Source: Circinella umbellata (lineage: Eukaryota > Mucoromycota > Mucoromycetes > Mucorales > Lichtheimiaceae). Taken from it: 64,000 nt of DNA. Positions 46,402-57,957 of the stretch are shown here, piece after piece; positions within the stretch are counted from its first letter, which is position 1, and every line of letters begins with the position of its first letter. The notes under the pieces were generated by a model. That model saw only the letters and a program-made list of their open reading frames with translations, ran no database searches and was not told the origin of the DNA. Where the stretch lies: NCBI GenBank assembly GCA_025093555.1, contig JAIWNF010000010.1, forward strand, positions 682,001 through 746,000, written 5' to 3'. The position numbers and the translations under genes were made by a program.

Positions 46402-47712
46402 AAAGTGTCATTCTTTCCACAGCCACATGACTATACAACTTTAAGTTTTCTCAAATGTGAGAGAACAATTTCTTTTTTGAAAAATCGTGCCACCAGATAT
46501 ACAATAGAGATAAAAAAAACTAATGTTTCTGCATGGATGACAAATTAAAAACACGCGTCTCTTGAAAAAATAAAGGGGCAGAATAAATCACGCAACATGA
46601 CGACGAGGCCGTCAACGGTATAAATTTGATATCAACGTAGCACCATCATATACCGGTTTATTTGACGTATTAATGGTATTAACGAATTTTACTGTACTTG
46701 AATAATCTATCTTTACAGTTACAGTACGTATTTCATTCTAATTTTGTAATATAAAGAAAAAAAAGAACCACTTGAATATAAAATATAATAATAAAACAAG
46801 ACACTTTACCTCTGCACCTGGAACACTTTTCTTTTTCTAGGAGGGTTGTGAGACGTTTGGGAGAATGGTGGGCATGTCAAATATACAAACTTTGACACGC
46901 AAATATTTATAATTTTTTAAAACTAGACCCCCAACTTTGCTTTACTTAGAATAGAAAATGTCTCCCCAAATGGTTCTCCATATATAGAAAACCAAAAATT
47001 GAAAACACTTACTTTTTTCATGCCTTTTTGTTCTCTGGTTTCCATTTGAATATTCTAAAGCGACTCATATGACATAGGCTCGTACAGATTAACACATTTG
47101 CGTTTTTACTTGAGTTTCTACACTATTTACTTTGTTTAGTGTTACTGATCACTGTAACCTTAATGATTCTTCCTTCTTCATGGTATGATTCCTTTACGTA
47201 AGTTGTTGGTCTCTTTTGACGATCGAGTGACTTATTGAAACTTTCAATCGAGACACAATAAGTCAAGCAGCTGTCGTTGGATCGTCACCCAAAACATGAG
47301 CCTTTTATTTTGTCAAATACGAAAAAAAAGAAGTAAAAAATATTATTACTTCACGGTTTTTAGGGTAGTACGTATAACACTTTCCAAAGCCCAAGTTGTA
47401 CAAATCCATTTATAGAGAACCGTTGGTTTTCCATTTTAGAGAAACAATTTTTTTTAAAAAAATTAATTCGCATCTGCTTATGCAACCTGAGAATATCAGG
47501 ATTAAAGAATAGGTTTATAATAAAGTATGTGATGTTAATATGATTTGCTTACAAATACAAAGAAGCTATTAAAGAGAAAACCAACCTTCCCCAAAAATAT
47601 AAAAAGAGGTGGAGTAGATTATATAAAAACTATCACACAAATCTTTTTTTTTTCTTGATAAACATACACGTTAAAAGAGCATTATAAACTTCAGCGACCG
47701 TACATAATAACA
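46402..47712. promoter_or_regulatory. Spacer and promoter of the glutathione S-transferase gene
   Basis: No gene is seen in the first kilobase. Two TATAAAAA boxes, at 47598-47605 and 47622-47629, lie about 115 and 90 bp upstream of the start codon at 47713. An imperfect inverted repeat around 47217-47272 (CGATCGAGTGACTTATTG and a partner CAATAAGTCA) might form a hairpin. Confidence 0.5.
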
Positions 47713-48171
47713 ATGACTCTAACATCACATGTAAAGCTTACTTACTTTAATTTTGGCAGTAAGTACTTTTTTTTATTATTATTCACTGGGATCAATCAGT
47801 TGTCGCACTATTGTGATTGTCAAGTCAATGTTATAACGGGTGAGAGGATCAGAGACATATCACTTGAATAACATTATACGTACTATAATATTTTCTTTCA
47901 TTAGCCCTTGGAATTGGCGAACCAATTAAGCTTTTACTTCAAGACTCTGGAACTTCTCATGAATACATCAGAGTTGAAATGGATGAGTGGCCAAAGGGAA
48001 AAACTGAATTTATTGAAAAAGGTTTAATCTTTGGTACTCTTCCATTCGTGGAACTCGATGGTAAATATTTAGGGGGCTGTATTCCGCTTATGCGTTTGCT
48101 TTCCAAAAAGCTTGGTGGTATGTATTACTTTCATGCTCTTTTAAATAAATGTTTACAGTACTTGGAAGAAA

Positions 48172-48207
<36 letters not shown>

Positions 48208-48984
48208 TATATATGGAGTATGTATGTTTATATATTTTTTTTTTATTCTTGCAATTCATATCCGTATATTTTTTAGGAAAGTATCAAGGATCTACTGATG
48301 AAGAAGAATATTTAGTTGATATGGTAGCTGATTTTTGCATTGACTGGCGGGGAGATGTAAATAGAGCTATGTTTTCTAAGGTATGCAATAAACTTATTTA
48401 AATAACATTTGAAGCTTGATCAAGAATGAACCACATAATAACGGTTAATTATCTTATACTTTATCTTCAATTGTTAAAATGGTGATTAGGATATGAGGGA
48501 AAAATATATCACCGAGCAAAAGGCACAGCATCAAGAACGATTTGAACGTGCCTATGGATTGAACGATGGTCCTTATTTATTAGGCCAAAATGTTTGTATA
48601 CATATATGTTTCTGTTTGAGATTATATTTTACCATATAACTGATAGTAATCAGCTAATACAATGTTTTTTTTGTTCATATCAACTATTTGATGTTTTTTT
48701 TTACTTTGTACTATCATAGATTTCTTATGCTGACTTCGTAGTATATCATAATCTCGTTAACGATGGTCAAAGAACCCAAGGTTTAGAACAGGTTTGAACC
48801 GATCAAATTATAATAATAGATTATGTGCATTTTACTCGTATATCTAAACTTAACCTAAATCTATTTTGCAATATAGTACCCTAACCTTGCCAAGTTTATC
48901 AAAGCTTTTGAAGAGCGTCCAAATCTTAAGGAATATGTTGCTACTTTTCCAGAAATTCCTGCTTATGTTCTTGTTAATCAATAA
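47713..48984 (+). CDS. Glutathione S-transferase, sigma-like
   Basis: Cytosolic enzyme conjugating glutathione to electrophiles. Six exons: 47713-47758, 47905-48117, 48277-48380, 48490-48591, 48720-48791 and 48877-48984, giving 214 residues, the normal size. The thioredoxin-like half has MTLTSHVKLTYFNFG with the likely catalytic Tyr, then GIGEPIKLLLQDSG, FGTLPFVELDGKYLGGCIPL (TLPxxE with the cis-Pro) and MRLLSKKLG. The helical half has EEEYLVDMVADFCIDWR, PYLLGQNISYADFVVYH (the D of the N-capping motif) and the end PNLKEYVATFPEIPAYVLVN. This order and the ISYADF motif favour the sigma/alpha-type class. All introns are GT-AG; the fourth has a GTTTGT donor. Intron 2 carries a GTAT tetranucleotide repeat near 48179-48207. 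Confidence 0.92.
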
Positions 48985-51900
48985 TATTATATTACATACT
49001 GCCTTGATGTTCGTTCATTACTGCAGTAGTTTAACTATTATTACAAAGATGTACATAATTTTGTTTATTTACATTATATTAATGACCACAGGGGCTTTCT
49101 TGTTTAATAGTTTATTCTACAATGACTTTTAATAAAATATTATCATTTTTTGTACCATCGTGTGCAAACGGGTTTCAGAACTATTTAAGTCACGGAGACG
49201 TACCTTTTCATGTAAAATACATCCTGACTTAAACCATCAAAATATGAAATAAAAATTGACAAAAAATTCTCAGAAATAAAGCTATAAACTTTTTGAGCCG
49301 TAACATATGTTAATTAAAGTTTTCTGAAGAGATGTTACGGAACAGCTTATATAAAAAAACATTTCTCATCAAGATTTGTTACTTCAAAGTTCTATCAAAA
49401 TATGCTGTTTTACCAAGTAAACCCAATATTCCAACAAAGGGATAAGCACTGTGTAACCTATAAAAGTGGATGAATTATGGTAACACAAGATTCCTCTTTG
49501 TTGATTACTATCCCATTTTACTATGGAAGGAAGTCTCAATGAAAAACAAAATAGATATAAGAACAGTAATATAACTCGAAATATAATTGGTTCTAAATAT
49601 TACTTGCATGAAGATACTGTTATCTATGCCAAAAAAATTTCAAATGATTTTCAGGCTGTTGCTGAATAGCAACCAAATAAAAAAACAGCCGGATGCGCCA
49701 TTTTTTTTTCACGCGTTTTGAATGATTTGATCTTAAGTCTATAAAAATGAAAGAAGAAAACCTATAGTTCATTCCAAGCTTTGAATTTCGACATAAATGT
49801 TTCTCTGTTGTGACTTTGATAGTATTATGCTACTACTTATTTTTTTTTAGTTGTATTGCACCCCCTAAACACCTTCTAAAAAGTATTCGCTTGGATTCAA
49901 TTGAAATCTTGCTGCATTGGTGGCTGGTTTTCGTTTTTTTTTCAATTGTATAAAGCTATAAAGGAAGTCATATCATATCATATCAAAAATCAACAAACCA
50001 AACAAGTTCATAATCATCAATGTTTTGCTTTATACAGTATTACACAACCATGGTTTCAGTCAGTCCAGTCGTTACAAGAACATACACTAGTAATGAATTA
50101 CGACCAAAAAAATAAATACACTATTTTTGAGAATATCAAGAGAGCTTATACGTATATATGGACAGCTGATAAATTAATATAGACTTACATTATATTTATA
50201 TATTAAGCTCTTTCATAAATATGGAGCACTATTTATGAACAAGTTTGTCAAAGCGCAATCAGTTGAACAGTATGCTGAGACATAAATACATCTTAGAACG
50301 ATCCAGTATTCCTATATTTTTCTTGATCGACATTGGAATATACACAAGATGGTTTTAAACCAGTTATGATATTAGTATTAATTTGTATGAATTGCCCCAT
50401 TACTAATGTTTTCGTCTTACACATGCATTTGATCACAGCACGGAGACCTTTGTTTCCTTATATTAATGGTAACATATGAATGGAAGATCAATAATAGAAA
50501 ATGTGGAAATTAATTTATATTCGAACTGAGAATACTGGATTGTGGATTTTTCAAATAATCATGAAATAGAAAGCACAACAATGAAAACTTTGAGAAGATC
50601 AACATTCATGAAATGATATGCGAGAAATACATGTGGATCATTATAATGATATTATTGGTTCATCGTCTAATGGGTAGTGTATTGAATAATGGATTGCAAT
50701 CAGTTCGTTTTTGTTACGTTTTTGCTGATGAAGATAGTTCTAGTACCTTTATCATCGAACATTTGGACTTCTCGTACGTATAATTTTTTTTGACCACGGG
50801 TTACTTGAAGATTTAATATTGTTCAAAAGATTTAAATCTTTAGTGAGATGTGATACTAGAAATTGAAAAAAAAAGAAAAAAAAGGAGAAGCTTGCCTATT
50901 ATTACGGAATCTGGGAAATAGAATACTACTAGGAAGAATATGCCCACTTTCAAAAGGTAATCAAATATACGTAGTACGTACCGTATATAATAAATATTTA
51001 AAAGATTTGTCTTTGTAATTAATTTGAACACGTACGACATTAACTGGTAATTCAATGATAACCAAATGATAATTTTAATAAATAAACTTTACCTGACCCA
51101 CTTGATGTTGTTATATTCATACATTTTATTGCTGTTACATATGTAACAGTAATCCTCCTATCATCCTTCTAACAAATATAGCTCTAAATATCCAGTGTAG
51201 TTCAACATGGGAACGGTTTTCGTTCCCTTGTAAAAGTGGTCAAACTCACAAAATTGAGAACACCAGATAAATAATTCTCCAAATAAATCCGATAGTAGTG
51301 TCGCTTACATCTTAAATTGTATGGTAAGTCGTGGTTTGTGCCCATCATATTTTTTAGAGCCATAACAGCCCAAAAGAGTATAATCTAACAATAGTGCAAT
51401 TTATATCATTCTTCTTATTAAAAATAATGTTTTATAAGTGTGCGAAAGCTATTTATGTAACGCTATTATATACAAATGTTATTTTTATGCTGTTATTCGT
51501 AATATGTAGATTGAACTCGCCATTACGTTTTAAGAAAAGATCACAGCACATGAATAGCCTTGATTAACGATTCATACGACAGAGTTCTGTCAAAGTATTG
51601 TATGTTATCGTCATATAGTAATACATTTGCTGTGAGTCATATAATTGTAAAAAGCCACTTTGATAATCATGAGTAAATAAGTAGGAATGCCGAAGTGTAT
51701 GGTATTTGCAAATATGAGTAGCCTTTTCTTTAAATTATTTTTTATATTACGTATTATGTACCCCCTGTAAGCAATAATTATAAAAAGAAATAAAAAAAAT
51801 GTACGAACCCCATTTGAAGTTGAATTAGCAAAACAAAAAGCCCAAATAAATCGGCAATTTGTTTTTGGATGTCAAACATCAATAATTATGCACCTTCAAG

Positions 51901-52152
51901 GTTTTTATGCATTGCTCAACTGACCATGTGAGCCCGTTACAATTCATCAAAATCACTGAAATCTAATAAATAATATAAGAGAAACTCCGTGCATGTTACG
52001 AAAGGTATTTAAATACTGTGCATTTTATTTATTATTTATCTTTTTTTTAAAAAATAGTAACTAAAACATCTATCAGGCGATATACTTTTTACGTATTATA
52101 AAACTTTATATAAATACACAACGAAAAAAAGTTAACATTAATTATATTTGCG
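48985..52152. other. AT-rich spacer, no supported gene
   Basis: No frame with family features. Simple repeats and T runs only. The right end has a TATATAAA at 52107-52114, about 40 bp before the next start codon, a likely core promoter element for the GNAT gene. Confidence 0.55.
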
Positions 52153-52978
52153 ATGGAGGCAACGGCACCATTACTACAGAAAAAACATTATATTTTGAAA
52201 GATAATATATATTTACGAGCCGTTAACGTAAAAGATTTAAAACGTGTTGACCAAATCACATCTGTTGTAAATTCAGCCTTTGTAACAAATGGTAATCATA
52301 AAACTTTATAAAAAACAGAGTAATATATATATATATATATATATTATGAACAAGCAATAATAATTATTTATATATATTCGTATGTATATAGCCGGATGGA
52401 CATCTATATCATCCTTAATAAACGGCGATAAGGTGACACCTGATGATATAAAAGCTCTTATTCACGAAACAATCGATTATGAAAAAACTAAAACACAACT
52501 TTTATGCATATTTAAACGGCATCCAACAAGTTCAAAAAACGGCAACAATACCAACTATAACGATAGCGAAGAAAAAGAAGTAGATGGCGAATCAGTCATT
52601 GGCACATACCTAATCAAAGGTGGAAGAACAAATTTCCCAGCAAGTACACAACGAACTGATCAACTAAAAAATGAAATAGGTGATAGCGAATGTTACTTTG
52701 ATCTCTACTGTATTTTACCATCATATCAATCACAGGGTCTTGGAGGTAAACTTCAACTAGCTGGGAATTTATATGCTCGTGACGTTCTTGGTTATGAATC
52801 TGCTATAGTGTGGGCCTTTGAAAATCGAACTCCTGAATTATTAGCTTGGTATAAAAAGTTGGGTTGGAAAACCATTGGTACAATGGAACATCCGAAGCCA
52901 CATATTCTCAAAGATGAAAAAGCCCGTTACCTTGTATTTAAACAAGATCTTACTTTATTCAAGAAAAGCTCACTGTAA
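52153..52978 (+). CDS. GNAT-family N-acetyltransferase
   Basis: Transfers an acetyl group from acetyl-CoA to an amine; the substrate cannot be told from sequence. Exons 52153-52291 and 52392-52978 give 241 residues. The start MEATAPLLQKKHYILKDNIY leads into LRAVNVKDLKRVDQITSVVN, the typical first strand and helix of the fold. Motif A is ILPSYQSQGLGGKLQLAGNL, with Q-x-x-G-L-G-G for the CoA pyrophosphate; it is preceded by a beta strand (CYFDLYCIL). Motif B follows as ELLAWYKKLGWKTIG. The intron (100 nt) starts with GTAATC, ends in ATATAG and includes a TA repeat. A decayed second copy lies at 56280-56815. Confidence 0.9.
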
Positions 52979-54391
52979 ATAAAAGAGATTTTTACAGTTT
53001 ACAATATAACATATTATCCTTTGTATCACATGCGAAAACAGTGACCATATATATACGTAGCTCGGATTGATATATGTAACATTAGCTTTAAAGTAAAATG
53101 TATTATTACCGGTTATTATATTGTTATTCTCCCTTTTAATATTTATAATATGATATGAGTAATCTTACAGCTTATTTTCAGCCATTGATCGTAATAAAAA
53201 GCACCAAAGTTGTCTATAATAAAATAATTTTCACTGAATTTATTTTTAGCACAAATTTGTTTGAATAATAGCAATGTTAACTCAATGTTACATTATTTCC
53301 ATGCACTCCACCAGAATCATCATCACCACCACCTTACTCCGAGCTTTTTGTACAAGCAGAATGGAGTGCAACTTTATTTTTTTTTATTGCCATCACTCTA
53401 ATATTATTATATCTTGCTCGGTAACGTTCTTAATTGAAAGAGTAAGCTTTACCGTTTTGATACTCTGAATTATATTCGTTGCATGTAAAATTAGAAGATA
53501 ATCAAAAGAGGTTACCATAGAGAACCCAGCATCATTTATGTATAATCTAATAATAAATTGGTTATTCATGCTGACCACAAATGAAAATCAATACTATATT
53601 GGGGTAAATAGCTGTATTTTATTTTAAGGAATGATCATCCCTATTTTCAATATAGGGTATTACCGATGATGGTGATGTGGGTTGCTGTACTCAACTTTTA
53701 CGTATTATCCGTTGATCACAAACACGGACTTTTACTCCGCAAAATAATAGATTATTTTAAAACTGGAAAAAAGTTTTGTACTACGTTTAAAATAAGAAAG
53801 AAACGTGTCGATCGTCCATAGCACGAAGAAGGATAAATTTTTATGCTTCATATACAAGTTAAGGTAATGAATAACATAATCATTACTTTATTGTAACAAA
53901 TAAAAAGAAAACATTCTTAAGAATTATCAAAATGAATAACACGTATTATGTGCACAGTAAAATAAACAATAACATGCTAACCATAGTTATCATGATACTT
54001 TTTTATGTACCTTTTTATTTGTTATTTTTAATGCAAGGGTGGTAAATATTTGATGTATTAAATGATTGCAGTTGACCATTTAAATATTATCATCGGTAAA
54101 ACTGATCAATGTAGTAAATAGTATTGATTTCCGCCCAAAAGTACCAAATGAAGAATAACCGCTTTAGAATTATGTCAAAAAAGTAATTCCTGCTGCACAC
54201 ATTGTTGTACAACTGATGCAAACCGATGCAAATCCCTTTTTGCACTTGCTTCTTCCCTGCTCTTTTAGTTTAGTACATGTTCATACTTTTTTTTTATCTA
54301 CGACAGCAAAAATTTGGTTATTATAAATATAAAGCCAATTACATGGTCTTTCTCCCCCTGTTTTTTTTTAAAAAAAAAATATTAAAACAAT
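52979..54391. other. Spacer with promoter of the C2 gene
   Basis: No gene is supported. TATAAATA at 54322-54329 lies about 65 bp before the next ATG. Between the two there is a run of 9 T followed by 10 A at 54361-54379. A pair of short inverted sequences (ATGCACTCCACCA and GGAGTGCA near 53302 and 53361) was noticed but not interpreted. Confidence 0.45.
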
Positions 54392-55204
54392 ATGGTTTTT
54401 GGTAACACTTCTACTCCTGCTGGTATTCTTACTGTTACTCTCTGTAAGTTATTAATTTGAAACAATGTATATATTTTATAAACTCTTTATTAATGCTTTT
54501 CGGTTATTAATATAAAAATAGGTGAAGGAAAAAATTTGAAAGATAAAGACCTCATAGGGAAGGTAATAAGAAAAAAAAATAAGAAAGATTATTTACAGTA
54601 TTTTTTTAAAAAATGGTCAATGGTATCCAAAAAAAGTTTCAAAAAGTTACTCATATTACTATTAAAGAATGATCCCTATGTGTAAGTTATTTTTTTAAAT
54701 ATTATATAGATTAAAAAAAAAAACAAGAAAGAAGATATTAAGTCTCTACTATATATATTATATACTATCAATAATATATATATATATATATTTGTCAAAG
54801 AATAATAATATTAACATATCATACAATAATAGCGAGTTATGGTTAGATGATAACTACAAGCAACGTTCAAGTAACATTTCCGGTTCTAATAATCCTGTTT
54901 GGAATGAAACATTCTCTTTTAATATCACTAAATCTTCGCATGATAAAAAACTTTACTTGAAAGTTTATGACAAGGATCTAGTTGGATGTGAGAAAATTGG
55001 TGACACGAAATTTGACCTCAAGGACGTTTATAGTGGAAAAGAATTTGATGGATGGTAAGAACAAAAGAAATCTCTTTTCTTTTCATAATATAAAAAATTG
55101 AATTACTTATTATTCTCTTGTATATTAGGGTTTCTTTACCTGCTAAACTTGGATTAACTAGTCATGGTGAACTTCATTTAAGAATCAATTTTACCCCCAA
55201 CTAA
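54392..55204 (+). CDS. Small single C2-domain protein
   Basis: Calcium/phospholipid-binding C2 module, 134 residues, with little else attached. Exons: 54392-54443, 54522-54562, 54668-54681 (14 nt), 54833-55054, 55129-55204. The protein reads GILTVTLCEGKNLKDKDLIG, then KNDPYVELWLDDNYKQRS, SGSNNPVWNETFSFNI, LYLKVYDKDLVGCEKIGDTK and WVSLPAKLGLTSHGELHLRI. The order LxVxxxEGKNLxxxD...DPYVxL...NPxWNExFxF...LxxxVxDxD is the canonical C2 signature. The Asp ligands in KDKD, NDPY and YDKD are kept, so calcium binding is plausible. The 14-nt exon supplies NDPYV and is flanked by AAAG and GTAAGT; without it the core motif is lost. Small stand-alone C2 proteins of this type are known in fungi and plants; the role is not known. 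Confidence 0.9.
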
Positions 55205-56279
55205 GAAAGAAAATATTTTTTTCATATATACCATTTTTATTATAACAACGATCTAATAATTCCTCCCCCTCCCCTTTTTGCTCCCTCTTTTTATTTTTTG
55301 TTTTTACCCACGTATTATTTTTATTTATATTAACGCTAAAAATGTTTATTATGCAATAAAAAAAGACCCTATAGCACTTAATGTCAGGTGTTTATAATAA
55401 TATATACATTATGTTGTGTATGTATAATAAGAGTATAAAGTTGATAATTGAGATGGATGACAGCTGGCAGGAATCTTGTTTAAAGTTAAATCGGCGAAAC
55501 AAAAATGCATGCATACGACATTCCAGATATGGAAATTTCGTGTCTATGATCCATTTCTTTTAACCTGTATAACTTTCTTATTTCCTCAAATTGATTGAAA
55601 AACTGTCAATATAATGACTATAATGAAATAATAGTTAATATTCAAATGTTCCCCACTAGGTAGTAATAGCTACCTAATTCTTATTTTGTACGTTTAATAA
55701 AATAAAATTATAATAAATAGAAGAACAACTTCGATAAAAAAAAACTTTATAGTCATCTTCTCTAAGTTATCATCACTTACATATTTATAAGTTTTTCTTT
55801 TGGTTGAAAGAATGAACCAAATAGAGTTATGCATGCATGTATGTGCTTTTTTGGTTATGCATAAACTGGTTCAACAAACATTTACATCTATTACGTAGTA
55901 CTTGTATATATTTGATCTTATTTAATTACAAATCTGATACGTATAACATGTAAAGTCATTTTTGTGAAGTATCAAATGAATAAAAATTTAGTAAGTTTTA
56001 CTAGTATCATAATTATTGTTAGATGTTTTGATTTAAATAAAATGTCTAAAACTTAATAAAGCAAGATTTGCATGCATCAAAAAACCGTACATCAGTATGC
56101 ATCACTTATTTATTTCTTTTTCCTTGCTGTATAGTCATGATAACAATTTACAGCCCCTATTTTCCAATACATGCTGTATGGATCATATATGCATAAACAA
56201 CAATAGTAATATACAATAATATTAGTTGAAATAAAAATAAAAATAGATTATTGATGCGAAAAGAATATTATGGTTTTGA
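55205..56279. other. Spacer, no supported gene
   Basis: Only AT-rich sequence, with a CT-rich tract just after the C2 stop codon (55259-55290). The open frame 55381-55563 has no recognisable content. Confidence 0.55.
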
Positions 56280-56815
56280 AAAAATAGGTTTATATTTACG
56301 ACCTTTCATCATGAAAGGTTTGGGGCGGATTGGCTAAATCGCTTCTGTATTAATTTACTATCCGTTACCACAAAATATTTGAATTTGGCTTTTGTAACAA
56401 ATGCTAATTACAAAACTTTATGAAAAAACCAGAGTGATATATAAATGTAGGTATTAACAAACAATAATAACCCTTTATAAGCCAAAGGTAAAAGAACAAA
56501 ACCTTCAGAGCTAGTCCACAAAAAAATTAATCGAAAACTGAAATTCGTACTGTAGAAGATAGTTAGCAAATTTTACTGTGTCCTATAATTCTAGTTTACC
56601 ATTATATCAAATCACAAGGTCTTAGAGGGAGACATCAACAAACTGTAATATATTTATATATACTCGTGACGTTTTCAATTATAAATCTGATATTGTATGA
56701 GGTTTTGAAGGTTGAAGTCTTGAATTATTAGCTAGGTAGCAAAAAATAAGTGGTCAAACTATTGGTACAATGGAACATCCAAACCACATGTTCTCAAAGA
56801 AATTCTTTGTGAGTA
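56280..56815 (+). pseudogene. Decayed tandem copy of the GNAT acetyltransferase gene
   Basis: Aligns by eye with the gene at 52153-52978, including its intron. Shared stretches include GCTTTTGTAACAAATGCTAA (exon 1 end and donor region), ACAAAACTTTATGAAAAAAC in the intron, CATTATATCAAATCACAAGG (motif A region), TGAATTATTAGCTAGGTA and ATTGGTACAATGGAACATCC. Many indels and stops, and loss of most of the middle of exon 2, rule out function. Retention of intron sequence means that it arose by DNA duplication, not by reverse transcription. Confidence 0.88.
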
Positions 56816-57957
56816 ATTGAATTTTAAATACCATATCCTTATCTTAATCTCTAAAGATATGATAATAATATTGATATTTTTTGTTTGGTAAATTTTTTTC
56901 TTAGATGATACATTACGTAGTAGAGGGATATGTTGTCTTTTAATAAGGTACAGTATACCCTTTCTCCTAATTACATTATCTTTACCTAGTCTAGAAAGTG
57001 CCTTCAATAACTCAAACATAATAATATACAGTACATCAATACTGGCGATAACTAGCAGAAGAGAAAAAAGAGTACTCTCATTGTGGATACTTAATATAAG
57101 TCTATTCTGATAACAACAATTACCAGCACGATGTTCTGTTATTTATATATATATGTATTTCTTTTTTTTTTTTAGCCTAGATAATAGGGTCAATATCGAT
57201 AAATCATTAATCATCATCATACCTCCTTCAAGAACACGAGATGTTTCACTGTGTATTACTACATTCTTGAATTTAAGAATTAACTGCTAGAACAGTCTAC
57301 GTATAAGGATTTTAAAGAATCAAAGAATTAGATTCAAGAATGGATCATTTGAAAAGCAATAGCTAAAAAGTTTTTGTGGAAATAATATAAATTAAAATAA
57401 TCATATGCTTATATCTCCATTTATTTATTTTTTGTTATAGCTTAACATACTTTAAAAAATGTTTATTTATGCATTGTTGTATAATTATTGAGGTGTTACG
57501 TAGAAAAACATTCTCTGGGTCTAGTGGAAGGATTAACTCTTGAAAACGACAACTAAACATCTGACGATCCTTTGTTCATCTATGAAAAATAATTTTTAAG
57601 GGATGGAATTGGGCATAGTGTATATTATGGTATTTTGTAGAAAGCCGTATATAAGTCTTCTATTGTTGTAACTTATTCAGAAAAACATGTATTTATTTTA
57701 ATAAAAAGGAATTGAAAAGAATACCATCGAAAAAAAAAACAGAAAGTGCGTATATAACAACTAAAAAATCCTAATAATAATAGTAATAAAACAAGCGCTA
57801 TTTAAATCTACATGTCCATCAAATAATGGTAGAACTAAAGAGAGAAGAATGACAACTGGAATTAAGATAAAAGGTACTATGCTGAAAGAAAAGAAAGGCG
57901 ATTACTTTTTGTTGTTGTTACTGTTAGATTATATATGAATATGGTCTACTAAGATTA
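56816..57957. other. Spacer, no supported gene
   Basis: On the minus strand 57019-56905 reads MFELLKALSRLGKDNVIRRK and continues protein-like for about 38 residues before a low-complexity stretch; it may be a coding relic. Nothing else is recognisable. The right part is the 3' flank of the La-related gene. Confidence 0.4.

Noticed and set aside
48179..48207. GTAT tetranucleotide array as a functional repeat
   Set aside because: Ordinary microsatellite inside an intron of the glutathione S-transferase gene.
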